NCBI GenBank assembly: GCA_018240745.1 | Contig: JAFEFF010000020.1 | Coordinates: 1-42,442 of the forward strand | Direction of reading: 5' to 3' | Origin: Pseudomonadota bacterium | Lineage (GTDB): Bacteria; Pseudomonadota; Alphaproteobacteria; Reyranellales; Reyranellaceae | Length of the DNA: 42,442 bases | Shown: piece by piece, positions 26,855 to 35,089 of the stretch | How positions within the stretch are numbered: the first letter of the stretch is position 1 | How the letters are laid out: every line of letters begins with the position of its first letter | The notes under the pieces: model-generated | What the model was told of the DNA's origin: nothing | Database searches by the model: none | The model's input: the letters and a program-made list of their open reading frames with translations, nothing else | Position numbers and translations under genes: made by a program

Positions 26855-27343
26855 ATGTCGGACAACTTCAGGGCACGGGCAAAGCTCGTGCCCAAAGGGA
26901 ACCGCTATGAGGATTTCGAGCCCGGCCGGGTGTTCAAGCACCATTGGGGTCGGACGATCACCGAATCGGAGACCACTCTCTTCACGACGCTGACGCTGCA
27001 TTTCAACCCGCACTACTACAACGCGGCCTACGCGCGGGCGCACGGCCATCCCGGCATCGTCGCCAACCCCTTGCTGGTCTTCACCACGGTGTTCGGGCTG
27101 ACGGTCGAGGATCTCAGCGAAGGCGGCGGGCCTTTCCTCGGCGTCAACCAGCTCAGCTATCACCAGCCGGTTTACCCGGGCGATTCGCTGCGGGCGGAGT
27201 CGGTCGTGCTCGATCGCCGCCTGTCGGACAGCCACAAGGGCTTCGGCATCGTCACCTGGCACACCACCGGCTTCAATCAGCGCGAGGAGAGGGTCATCGA
27301 CTTCAAGCGCACCAACCTCGTTCGCCAAAGGACGGCCGCCTAA
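26855..27343 (+). CDS. MaoC-like hot-dog hydratase, first copy
   Basis: A 162-residue single hot-dog protein of the MaoC/mesaconyl-CoA hydratase group. Recognisable parts are YEDFEPGRVFKHHWGRTITE, LTLHFNPHYYNAAYARAHG with the expected active-site helix, GIVANPLLVFTTVFGLTVEDL and FHQPVYPGD-like YHQPVYPGDSLRAES. Such enzymes add water to branched enoyl-CoAs (mesaconyl-, itaconyl- or crotonyl-type). The usual catalytic Asp before the NPxH element is not clear here. A AGGAGA precedes ATG 26855, and the TAA overlaps the dehydrogenase ATG by one base. A second MaoC follows the dehydrogenase; the two may form a heterodimer. Confidence 0.85.
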   Translation: MSDNFRARAKLVPKGNRYEDFEPGRVFKHHWGRTITESETTLFTTLTLHFNPHYYNAAYARAHGHPGIVANPLLVFTTVFGLTVEDLSEGGGPFLGVNQLSYHQPVYPGDSLRAESVVLDRRLSDSHKGFGIVTWHTTGFNQREERVIDFKRTNLVRQRTAA

Positions 27344-28503
27344 TGCCCTACATCACCGAAGAGCGCCGCATGATCCAGGAGCAGGCGCGCGAGTTCACCC
27401 TGAACGAGGTCCTGCCGGTCGCCAACAAGCTCGATCCCGAGAAGGGCGACATCCCGATGGACCTGCGCGACAAGATGGCCGAGCTCGGCTACTTCGGCAT
27501 CCTGATCCCCGAGCAGTATGGCGGCCTGGGCCTCGGCTGCTTCGAGTACTGCCTGGTCACCGAGGAGCTGTCGCGCGGCTGGATGAGCGTCGCCTCGCTG
27601 ATCGCCCGCGGCAACCTGCTGATCGGCAGCCACATGATGAGCGAGGACCAGCGCAAGAAGTACCTGCCGCGCATGGCCAGGGGCGAGTTCCTCGGCGCCT
27701 TCTCGATGTCCGAGCCCAATGCCGGGTCGGACATCGCCAACATCTCCTGTCGCGCCAGGAAGGACGGCACCGGCTATCTGATCTCGGGCAACAAGTACTG
27801 GTGCACCTTCGCCGACGGCGCCGACTTCCTGATCGTCATCGCCCGCACCTCGGATGCGCCGGCGGGCAAGCGCCATCTCGGCCTGTCGATGTTCTTCGTC
27901 GAGAAGAATCGCGGCACGCTGCCCAAGGGCGTGAGCGGCGCGCCGATCCCCAAGATCGGCTACTTCGGCTGGAAGACCTACGAGCTCGCGTTCGACAACT
28001 TCCGCGTCGAGGCCGCCGACATGATCGGCGAGGAAGGCCAGGCCTTCTACTACGCCACCTCCGGCCTCGAGACCGCCCGCGCCCATACCGCCGCCCGCGC
28101 GATCGGCCTGGCGCAGGGCGCGCTGGACGATTCGATCCAGTACGCCAACGATCGCCGGCAGTTCGGCCGCTCGATCTCGGAGTTCCAGGCGATTCGCTTC
28201 AAGATCGCCGAGATGGCCACCCAGATCGAGGCGGCGCGGCAGCTCAACTACTTCGTCTGCGAGCAGATCGACACCGGCCAGCGCTGCGACAAGGAAGCGT
28301 CGATGGCCAAGCTGTTCGCCTCGGAGATGGCCGAGCGCGTCTGCTCGGAGGGCATCCAGATCCATGGCGGCGCGGGCTATACCACGCTGCACGCCGTCGA
28401 GCGCCACTGGCGCGACGCGCGACTCACCAAGATCTTCGAGGGCACCTCGGAGATCCAGAAGCGCATCATCTCGGACCGGCTGCTCGGCCGCGGGAGGAAC
28501 TAG
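27343..28503 (+). CDS. Acyl-CoA dehydrogenase
   Basis: A 386-residue FAD-dependent dehydrogenase that makes an alpha-beta double bond in an acyl-CoA. FAD and substrate motifs are FSMSEPNAGSDIANISCRA (120-138) and KYWCTFADGADFLIV; the catalytic base is Glu366 in KIFEGTSEIQKR, the position used in short/medium-chain enzymes. IQIHGGAGYT and ARLTKIFEG are standard. Arg89 in SLIARGN lies where dicarboxyl-CoA dehydrogenases place a residue for the distal carboxylate (speculative). It is coupled to the first MaoC (TAATG) and followed one base later by the second MaoC. With neighbours, a (methyl)succinyl-CoA-type substrate fits. Confidence 0.92.
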   Translation: MPYITEERRMIQEQAREFTLNEVLPVANKLDPEKGDIPMDLRDKMAELGYFGILIPEQYGGLGLGCFEYCLVTEELSRGWMSVASLIARGNLLIGSHMMSEDQRKKYLPRMARGEFLGAFSMSEPNAGSDIANISCRARKDGTGYLISGNKYWCTFADGADFLIVIARTSDAPAGKRHLGLSMFFVEKNRGTLPKGVSGAPIPKIGYFGWKTYELAFDNFRVEAADMIGEEGQAFYYATSGLETARAHTAARAIGLAQGALDDSIQYANDRRQFGRSISEFQAIRFKIAEMATQIEAARQLNYFVCEQIDTGQRCDKEASMAKLFASEMAERVCSEGIQIHGGAGYTTLHAVERHWRDARLTKIFEGTSEIQKRIISDRLLGRGRN

Positions 28504-28504
28504 G

Positions 28505-28984
28505 ATGAAGGTCTCCGAGCTGACCGGCACCGGCAACTATTTCGAGGACTTCAAGGTCGGCGACGTGCTGAAGCACGCGCGCGGAAAGACCGTCGAGCCG
28601 CTCGAGCAGGTCTGGATCACCAACGTCACGATGAACACGGCCGAGGCGCATTTCAACGAGCACCTGACCAAGGGCACCAACTACGGCCAGCGGCTGGGCT
28701 TCGGCGGCGTCACCATCTCGATGTGCATCGGGCTCGCCGCCCAGGACACCGCCGAGAACGCGCTGGCCGAGCTCGGCATGGACAAGATCCGGCTGAAGGG
28801 CCCGCTCTATCACGGCGACACGCTGTACTGCTTCAGCGAGGTCATGGAGGCGCGCGATTCGGACCGCGAGGACGCCGGCATCGTGCGTTTCAGGCACTAC
28901 GGCGTGAACCAGCGCGACCAGCACATCTTCGAGGGCGAGCGCTGGGTGCTGCTCAAGCGGCGCACGCACTGGGGAGACAAGTGA
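28505..28984 (+). CDS. MaoC-like hot-dog hydratase, second copy
   Basis: A 159-residue single hot-dog protein similar in layout to the copy at 26855: YFEDFKVGDVLKHARGKTVE, the helix TMNTAEAHFNEHLTKGTN, RLGFGGVTISMCIGLAAQDT and PLYHGDTLYCFSEVMEARDS. This is close to the mesaconyl-CoA hydratase/beta-methylmalyl-CoA dehydratase pattern. It begins one base after the dehydrogenase stop. The two copies differ in the active-site helix (NPHYYN versus AEAHFN), which is what one expects of two unequal subunits. Repeat A5 lies between this gene and the CoA-transferase. Confidence 0.87.
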   Translation: MKVSELTGTGNYFEDFKVGDVLKHARGKTVEPLEQVWITNVTMNTAEAHFNEHLTKGTNYGQRLGFGGVTISMCIGLAAQDTAENALAELGMDKIRLKGPLYHGDTLYCFSEVMEARDSDREDAGIVRFRHYGVNQRDQHIFEGERWVLLKRRTHWGDK

Positions 28985-28990
28985 CTCAGT

Positions 28991-29040
28991 GGACCGCGGG
29001 CTTCCAGCCCGCTCATGAGCGCGCAGGATGCGCGCGGTCC
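28991..29040. repeat. Type A inverted repeat, copy 5, abutting a start codon
   Basis: Outer arms ggaccgcg/cgcggtcc enclose two hairpins, gcgggcttccagcccgc and gagcgcgcaggatgcgcgc. It ends three bases before the ATG of the CoA-transferase and occupies the place where a Shine-Dalgarno should be. Reverse-complemented it matches copy 2 at 2614. Confidence 0.85.
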
Positions 29041-29042
29041 AT

Positions 29043-30269
29043 ATGAGTGGCGCCTCCGTCCTCGGCGCCCTCGATGGCGTGAGGATCGTCGACCTCACGC
29101 AGATGCTGGCCGGCCCGTTCTGCACCATGCTGCTGGCCGACCAGGGCGCGGAGGTGATCAAGGTCGAGCCGCTGGACGGCGACCATACGCGGATCATCGG
29201 CCCCTACCATGTCGACGACAAGCTCAAGGCGTTCGGCGGCTACTTCGCCTCGGTGAACCGCAACAAGAAGTCGATCGCGATCGACCTCAAGAAGCGCGAG
29301 GGCTGCGAGCTGGTGATGAAGCTCTGCGACGGCGCCGACGCCGTGGTCGAGAACTACCGCGGCGGCGTGATGGATCGCCTCGGCCTCAGCTACGAGGCCC
29401 TGCACGCGCGCAACCCGAAGCTGGTCTATGCCACCATCCGGGGCTTCGGCGACCCGCGCACCGGCAAGAGCCCCTACGCCGACTTCCCGGCCTACGACGT
29501 GATCAGCCAGGCGATGGGCGGCATCATGGCCATCACCGGCCCCGACAAGGACACGCCGATGAAGGTCGGGCCGGGCGTCGGCGACATCATCCCGGCGATC
29601 ACCTGCGCCTTCGGCATCGTCTCGGCGGTGCTGCACGCCCACAAGACCGGCAAGGGCCAGTTCGTCGATGTCGGCATGCTCGATGCCATCCTCGCGGTGT
29701 GCGAGCGTATCATGCACCAGCACTCCTTCGCCCAGACGCTGCCGGTGCCCGAGGGCAACCACCATCCCCTGCTCTGCCCCTTCGGCATGTTCCCGGCAAA
29801 GGACGGCTTCGTGACGATAGCCGCCCATGCCGACCAGCATTTCCCGATCCTGTGCCGGCTGATCGAGCGGCCCGAGATGGCGACCGATCCCAGGAACCTC
29901 ACCGTGCAGGACCGCCGTGCCAACCAGGAGGCGATCATCGCCGCGGTGTCGGCGTTCACCAGGCAGCGCACCAAACAGGAGCTGCTGAAGCATCTCGGCG
30001 GCCAGGTGCCGTTCTCACCGGTCTATAACGTGCGCGACATCGTCGCCGACCCGCACTTCGCCGCGCGCGAGATGCTGCCCTGGGTGCCCCATCCCGGCCT
30101 CGACCACGAGGTCCAGATCGCCGGTGTGGCGGTGAAGATGACCGAGACGCCGGGCAAGGTGCGTCATCGTGCGCCGCTGCTCGGCGAGCACACCGACGAA
30201 TATCTGAAGTCCATCGGCTGCAGCGCGTCGGACATCGAGCGCCTGCGCACGGACAAGATCGTCGCCTAG
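29043..30269 (+). CDS. CaiB/BaiF family CoA-transferase
   Basis: A 408-residue class III CoA-transferase. The catalytic Asp181 is in VGPGVGDIIPA; GVRIVDLTQMLAGPFCTMLLAD, SVNRNKKSIAIDLKK and YDVISQAMGGIMAITG are family signatures. In this operon it would load CoA onto the acid that the dehydrogenase and hydratases then modify; itaconate, mesaconate or succinate-type acids are typical acceptors in the family. The ATG at 29043 lies three bases from repeat A5 and has no normal Shine-Dalgarno (only cagga about 15 bases upstream). The lyase gene follows after 11 bases. Confidence 0.9.
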   Translation: MSGASVLGALDGVRIVDLTQMLAGPFCTMLLADQGAEVIKVEPLDGDHTRIIGPYHVDDKLKAFGGYFASVNRNKKSIAIDLKKREGCELVMKLCDGADAVVENYRGGVMDRLGLSYEALHARNPKLVYATIRGFGDPRTGKSPYADFPAYDVISQAMGGIMAITGPDKDTPMKVGPGVGDIIPAITCAFGIVSAVLHAHKTGKGQFVDVGMLDAILAVCERIMHQHSFAQTLPVPEGNHHPLLCPFGMFPAKDGFVTIAAHADQHFPILCRLIERPEMATDPRNLTVQDRRANQEAIIAAVSAFTRQRTKQELLKHLGGQVPFSPVYNVRDIVADPHFAAREMLPWVPHPGLDHEVQIAGVAVKMTETPGKVRHRAPLLGEHTDEYLKSIGCSASDIERLRTDKIVA

Positions 30270-30280
30270 AGGAGAAGACC

Positions 30281-31195
30281 ATGACCGACCGCCCCCGGCG
30301 CGCCCGCCGCGTCCAGCTCTCGACCCCGGGCTCGAGCGAGAAGATGATGCAGAAGGCGTCCGAGTCGAAGGCCGACCACGTCTTCCTCGACCTCGAGGAT
30401 GCCGTCGCCCCGAGCCAGAAGCGCGAGGCCCGCAAGAAGATCGTCACTGCCCTCAAGGAGCTCGACTGGAAGGGCAAGACGCGCTGCGTGCGCATCAACG
30501 ACCTCACCACCGAGTACGCCTACGAGGACATCATCGAGGTGGTCGAGGGCGCCGGTGAGCATCTCGACACGATCATGATGACCAAGGTCCAGACGACGGC
30601 CGACATCCTGTTCGCCGACAAGCTGCTTCATCAGATGGAGAAGAAGCTCAAGCTCAAGCGCCGGATCGGCCTCGAAGCTCTCATCGAAGAGGTCGAGGGC
30701 ATGCAGAACGTCGACGCCATCGCCGCCTGCACGCCGCGGCTCGAATGCCTGGTGTTCGGCATGGGCGACTTCTCGGCCTCGATGGGCGTCACCAACAAGA
30801 ACGTCGGCGAATCGGGCGGCTACCCCGGCGACATCTGGCACTATGCCCGCTTCCGCCTGGTGATGGCCTGCCGCGCCGCCGGCATCGACCCGGTCGACGG
30901 CCCGTTCGCCGACTTCAAGAACCCCGAGGCCTATCGCGAGGAATGCCGCCGCTCGATGATCCTGGGCTGCGTCGGCAAATGGGCGATCCATCCCTCGCAG
31001 ATCGAGCATGCGCTCGAGATCTACTCGCCCAGGCCCGAGGACGTGGCGCGCGCCCGCAAGCTCGAGAAGGCCTACGCCGAGGCCGAGGCCAAGGGCCTGG
31101 GCGCGATCAACGTCGACGGCATCATGGTCGACGTCGCCTCGATCCGCATCCTGCGCAACACCATCCTGAACAAGGCCGACCTGTTCGGGATGTGA
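30281..31195 (+). CDS. HpcH/HpaI-type CoA ester lyase (CitE / malyl-CoA lyase-like)
   Basis: A 304-residue TIM-barrel lyase of the CitE/Mcl1 group. RRVQLSTPGSSEKMMQKA, ADHVFLDLEDAVAPSQK (31-47), VRINDLTTE with Arg71, the metal ligand Glu132 in IGLEALIEEVEG and Asp163 in FGMGDFSASMG match Mg-dependent (methyl)malyl-CoA or citramalyl-CoA lyases. It would split a 3-hydroxy-dicarboxyl-CoA into acetyl- or propionyl-CoA plus an oxo acid, which is the natural end of a pathway made of the CoA-transferase, dehydrogenase and hydratase upstream. AGGAGA precedes ATG 30281. The precise substrate is inferred from context. Confidence 0.9.
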   Translation: MTDRPRRARRVQLSTPGSSEKMMQKASESKADHVFLDLEDAVAPSQKREARKKIVTALKELDWKGKTRCVRINDLTTEYAYEDIIEVVEGAGEHLDTIMMTKVQTTADILFADKLLHQMEKKLKLKRRIGLEALIEEVEGMQNVDAIAACTPRLECLVFGMGDFSASMGVTNKNVGESGGYPGDIWHYARFRLVMACRAAGIDPVDGPFADFKNPEAYREECRRSMILGCVGKWAIHPSQIEHALEIYSPRPEDVARARKLEKAYAEAEAKGLGAINVDGIMVDVASIRILRNTILNKADLFGM

Positions 31196-31198
31196 CGG

Positions 31199-31325
31199 GC
31201 GAAGCCCGTCATCCCGACCGGAGCGTAGCGTAGTGGAGGGATCTTTTTTCAATCCCGTAGAGCCTTCGCAGTGAAAAGAGGTCCCTCGACTGCGGCGCCC
31301 TTCGGGCGCCTCCGCTCGGGACGAC
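31199..31325. repeat. Long imperfect inverted repeat (single copy of a fifth family)
   Basis: The left part gtcatcccgaccggagcg, with gtggagggatctttttt, is complementary to the right part aaaagaggtccctcgactgc with ctccgctcgggacgac. A central T-run after the stem also makes it a candidate terminator for the lyase gene. It reaches to within about 18-27 bases of the MFS start, replacing its native leader. Confidence 0.75.
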
Positions 31326-31342
31326 GGGGGGCTGTCGTCCCC

Positions 31343-32491
31343 GTGGCGAGCATGCTCGCCATCCAGGTGATGATCTCGCTGTCGGTGCTGTCGCTCGGCG
31401 TGATGATGCCGGCGGTCGCGAAGGATCTCGCGATCGACGCCAAGCTGGTCGGCGTCTTCACCGCCATCATCTATGCCGTGGCGACCGTCGCGGCGCTGGC
31501 GGCAGCCGGGCCGATCGTGCGGCTGGGCGCGGTGCGGATCTGCCAGGCGGCGCTGCTGATGGGGGCCATAGGGCTGGCGCTCAATTCGCTGGCCCTCGTC
31601 GCCGCGACCGTCGGCGCCGTGCTGTTCATCGGCGTGGCCCAGGGTCCGATCAACCCCGCCTCGGCCCACATCCTCGCCCAGCGCGTGCCGCGCGAATATT
31701 TCGGCATGGTCTTCTCGGTGAAGCAGACCGGCACGCCACTCGGCTTCGCCCTGGCCGGCATCCTGTTCCCCGCCCTGCTGCCGTGGGTCGGCTGGCGCGG
31801 CGCGAGCCTGGTTGCGGCCGGCATGCTGCTGCTCGCCGCGATTCTGGTCGAACCCCTGCGGCCGCAGCTCGATGTCATCACCGTCGAGGGCAAACCGCGC
31901 GGCGACATCTGGAGGTCGATCCGCTTCGTCTTCGGCCATCCGCAACTGCGCGTGCTCGGCTGCTCCGCCTTCGTCTTCGTGGTCGCCCAACACACCTTCA
32001 CTTTCTACCTCGTCACCTATCTCTACGAGCATTGCGGCCTCAGCATCGCCCGCGCAGGCTTCCTGCTGTTCCTGTCGCAGATCGTCGGTTCGGTCGTCCG
32101 TCTGCTGAGCGGAGGCATGGGCGACCGCATGCCGCGCATGAAGCTGCTGGGCTGGACCGGAGTCGGCATGGCCCTGGGCTCGACCGCGACCGGGCTGCTC
32201 GGCTCCGACAGCCCGTTCTGGCTGATCGCCCTCGTCGTGATGGGCTACGGCTCGGTCGTGATCAGCTGGAACGGCACGTCACAAGCGGAGTTCGCCCACC
32301 TCTCGCCGCCCGGCGAGACCGCGGCGATCGCGGCCGTGCAAACGGCCCTCGCCTTCTCCGGCGCGGTGTTCGGCCCGCCGATCTTCGCGCTGATCGCCTC
32401 GGCCGCGAGTTATCGCTCGGCCTTCCTGGCCGTCGCCGTCTGCGTGTTCCTGAGCGGGATCTGGCAGCTCGTAGAGGCGCGGCGGACCTGA
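31343..32491 (+). CDS. MFS transporter
   Basis: A roughly 382-residue major-facilitator protein with twelve hydrophobic helices. The loop between helices 2 and 3 is degenerate, and GDRMPRMKLLGW appears at the matching place in the second half (helices 8-9). QGPINPASAHILAQRVPREYFGMVFSVKQTGTPLG in helices 4-5 resembles CynX/NarK-like and anion/organic-acid carriers. The start is uncertain: GTG 31343 or ATG 31352 are the first sensible choices because the upstream frame is repeat sequence; a G-rich ggggg at 31325-31329 may act as a ribosome site. Following the lyase operon, it could import the pathway substrate (inference). Its stop abuts the convergent Bug-receptor stop with no gap. Confidence 0.82.
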   Translation: MASMLAIQVMISLSVLSLGVMMPAVAKDLAIDAKLVGVFTAIIYAVATVAALAAAGPIVRLGAVRICQAALLMGAIGLALNSLALVAATVGAVLFIGVAQGPINPASAHILAQRVPREYFGMVFSVKQTGTPLGFALAGILFPALLPWVGWRGASLVAAGMLLLAAILVEPLRPQLDVITVEGKPRGDIWRSIRFVFGHPQLRVLGCSAFVFVVAQHTFTFYLVTYLYEHCGLSIARAGFLLFLSQIVGSVVRLLSGGMGDRMPRMKLLGWTGVGMALGSTATGLLGSDSPFWLIALVVMGYGSVVISWNGTSQAEFAHLSPPGETAAIAAVQTALAFSGAVFGPPIFALIASAASYRSAFLAVAVCVFLSGIWQLVEARRT

Positions 32492-33442
32492 CTAAGGCTC
32501 CTGCATCCCGGCGACGCGGACGATCTCGCCCCACTTGACCGTCTCCCGGGCCTGGAAGGCCGCGAGCTCTTCCGGCGAGCACGGGAAAGGCACGGCAAGC
32601 GTGATCTTGAGCAGGTTGCGGTAGGCCTCGGAGGCGACCGCCTCGCGGATCAGCGCGTTCAGCTTGTCGATGATCGGCCGCGGCGTGCCAGCCGGCGCAT
32701 AGACCGCGTTCCATGGCCGCGACTCGTAGCCGGGCACGAACTCGGCAACGGCCGGATACTGTTCCAGCCCGGGATAGCGCTCGAGGCTGGTGACGCCGAG
32801 CCCACGCGCCCGGCCGTCGCGCACCGGCGGCAGGCCGGTGGTGAAGTCGCTGAAAGTGACGTCGAGGCGCCCGCCCAGCAGGTCGGCGATGACCTGCGTC
32901 TGGGCCTTGTAGGGGACCCCGAGCAGGTCGACCTTCGCCATGATCCGGAACAGCTCGGCCGCGCCGCGCGCCGACCCGTTGCCGCTCCCGAACGCGAGCT
33001 TGCCCGGCTGCGCCCTGGCGAGGGCGATGAACTCGGGGATCGTCCTTGCCGGCAGGTCGTTGCGCACGATCACCATCTGTGCCCCGCCCGACAGTCCGCT
33101 GATCGGCTCGAAGCTCTTCACCGGGTCGTAGAGCAGCTTCTTGTAGACATGCTGGTTGATCGCCTGGGTCGTCTGGGTGGTGACGAAGATGGTGTAGCCG
33201 TCGGGATTCGCGGTCGCGGCGGCCTGCGCGCCGATCTGGCCCTCGGCGCCCGGCTTGTTGTCGACCACTGCGGCCTGGCCGGTGAGCCGCGTCAGCTCGG
33301 CGGCGATCACGCGCGCCACGGTATCCGTCGCCGTGCCCGGCCCGAACGGCGCGATGACGTGGATCGGCCGGTTCGGGAAGTCCTGCGCGGCAATCGGCGC
33401 AGCCTGCAGAATTCCGACGAGCAGACAAACGAGCAAACGCAT
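32492..33442 (-). CDS. Bug-family tripartite tricarboxylate transporter receptor
   Basis: A 316-residue exported binding protein (signal MRLLVCLLVGILQAAPIAA, mature start QDFPNRPIHVIAPFGPG). The family motifs are all present: PFGPGTATDTVARVIAAEL, VVDNKPGAEGQIGAQAAA, NPDGYTIFVTT and YKKLLYDPVKSFEPIS. Bug receptors bind carboxylates such as citrate, malate or itaconate-like acids. No TctA/TctB membrane genes are in the window. Its position next to the dicarboxyl-CoA operon makes a related carboxylate plausible. It converges on the MFS gene with adjacent stops and is divergent from the next binding-protein gene with a 61-base gap. Confidence 0.9.
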   Translation of the reverse strand: MRLLVCLLVGILQAAPIAAQDFPNRPIHVIAPFGPGTATDTVARVIAAELTRLTGQAAVVDNKPGAEGQIGAQAAATANPDGYTIFVTTQTTQAINQHVYKKLLYDPVKSFEPISGLSGGAQMVIVRNDLPARTIPEFIALARAQPGKLAFGSGNGSARGAAELFRIMAKVDLLGVPYKAQTQVIADLLGGRLDVTFSDFTTGLPPVRDGRARGLGVTSLERYPGLEQYPAVAEFVPGYESRPWNAVYAPAGTPRPIIDKLNALIREAVASEAYRNLLKITLAVPFPCSPEELAAFQARETVKWGEIVRVAGMQEP

Positions 33443-33503
33443 GATGGCACGAGCCTACGCTGTGCTAGCGTTGTCGCAAGCAAAACAAGGTTGGAGGAAG
33501 GTT

Positions 33504-35081
33504 ATGCGGCGCGTGTTGATGCTGTCGGCGGTCGTGGTCCTTCTCGCCGGGCCGGCTCTCGCACAGAAGTCCGGCGGTACATTGCGCGTCAGTCATCGCG
33601 ACAACCCGCCCAGCGCGTCCATTCATGAAGAGGCGACGATCTCGACCGTCATGCCGTTCATGTCGGTCTACAACAACCTCGTGGTGTTCGATCCGGACAG
33701 CAAGCAGAACCGGCCCGACCGAATCGTGCCCGACCTTGCGACCGGGTGGACGTGGGGCAACGACGGCAAGGATCTCACCTTCAAGCTGCGCGAAGGCGTG
33801 AAATGGCACGATGGCAAGCCGTTCACATCGGCCGACGTCAAGTGCACCTGGGACATGTTGACTTCGAAGGACTCGAAGCTGCGCAAGAACCCGCGCCGGT
33901 CGTGGTACTTCAACCTCAACGAGGTCACGACCAACGGCGACTACGAGGTCACCTTCCACCTCGGCCGGCCGCAGCCCTCCCTGCTCACCATGCTCGCCGG
34001 CGGCATGTCGCCGGTCTATCCCTGCCATGTCAGCCCGGCGCAGATGCGCACCCACCCGATCGGCACCGGCCCGTTCAAGTTCGCCGAGTTCCGCCAGAAC
34101 GAGTCGATCAAGCTGGTGAAGAACCCCGACTACTGGAAGAAGGGCCGGCCCTATCTCGACGCGATCGAGTTCAGGATCATCCCGAACCGCGCGACGTCGC
34201 TGCTGGCCTTCATCGCCAACCAGTACGATCTCACCTTCACCGCCGAAATCGCGGCGCCCGCCTTGAAAGACCTGAAGGCGCAGGCGTCCTGGGCACAGTG
34301 CGAGTACCTGCCGACCAATACCCAGGCCAATTTGCTGGTCAATCGCGACCGGCCGCCGTTCGACAACCCCGATGTGCGCAAGGCCATGGTGCTGGCGATC
34401 GATCGCTCGGCCTTCACCGAGATCATCGGCCAGGGCACCAACCGGCTGGGCGGCTCGATGTTGCCGCCGCCCGAGGGCCTGTGGGGCATGCCGCCGGACT
34501 TCCTGGCGACCGTGGCAGGCTACGGCGCCGACCACGAGAAGCAGCGCGCCGAGGGCCGCAAGATCATGGAGAAGCTCGGCTACAGCGCCGACAAGCCGCT
34601 CAGGATCAAGGTCTCGACCCGCAACATCGCAACCTATCGCGACCAGGCGGTGATCCTGATCGACCATCTCAAGCAGGTCCATATCCAGGGCGAGCTCGAG
34701 CCGCTCGAGACCGCCGTCTGGTACAACCGCATGGCCAAGAAGGACTACACGGTCGGCCTCAATGTCCAGGGCGTCGGCATCGACGATCCGGACGTGGTGT
34801 TCTACGAAACCTTCCACTGCGGCTCGCAACGCAACTACACGAACTATTGCAATCCCGAGACCGAGAAGTTGTTTGACCAGCAGTCGCGCATGACCGACAT
34901 CGAGGCGCGCAAGAAGCTGGTCTGGGAGATCGACAAGAAGCTGCAGGAAGATGGCGCCCGCCCGGTGATTCAGCACGACTGGGGCGCCACCTGCTGGCGG
35001 CCCGAGGTGAAAGGAGTCAAGCTGGCGGTCAACACGATCTACAACCACTGGCGCTTCGAAGACGTCTGGTTGGACCGGTAG
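33504..35081 (+). CDS. Peptide/nickel-type ABC transporter binding protein (DppA/OppA-like), orphan
   Basis: A 525-residue family 5 extracellular binding protein with a signal peptide (MRRVLMLSAVVVLLAGPALA, mature QKSGGTLRVSH). WTWGNDGKDLTFKLREGVKW, HDGKPFTSADVK and KMVKNPDYWKKGRPYLD-like NPDYWKKGRPYLDAIEFR are classic DppA/OppA features. GGAGGA at 33493-33498 sets the start at 33504. No permease or ATPase genes of the Dpp type are near, so the transporter partners must lie elsewhere. Ligand unknown; the family takes peptides, opines, sugars and metals. Confidence 0.9.
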   Translation: MRRVLMLSAVVVLLAGPALAQKSGGTLRVSHRDNPPSASIHEEATISTVMPFMSVYNNLVVFDPDSKQNRPDRIVPDLATGWTWGNDGKDLTFKLREGVKWHDGKPFTSADVKCTWDMLTSKDSKLRKNPRRSWYFNLNEVTTNGDYEVTFHLGRPQPSLLTMLAGGMSPVYPCHVSPAQMRTHPIGTGPFKFAEFRQNESIKLVKNPDYWKKGRPYLDAIEFRIIPNRATSLLAFIANQYDLTFTAEIAAPALKDLKAQASWAQCEYLPTNTQANLLVNRDRPPFDNPDVRKAMVLAIDRSAFTEIIGQGTNRLGGSMLPPPEGLWGMPPDFLATVAGYGADHEKQRAEGRKIMEKLGYSADKPLRIKVSTRNIATYRDQAVILIDHLKQVHIQGELEPLETAVWYNRMAKKDYTVGLNVQGVGIDDPDVVFYETFHCGSQRNYTNYCNPETEKLFDQQSRMTDIEARKKLVWEIDKKLQEDGARPVIQHDWGATCWRPEVKGVKLAVNTIYNHWRFEDVWLDR

Positions 35082-35089
35082 TATGTAGC

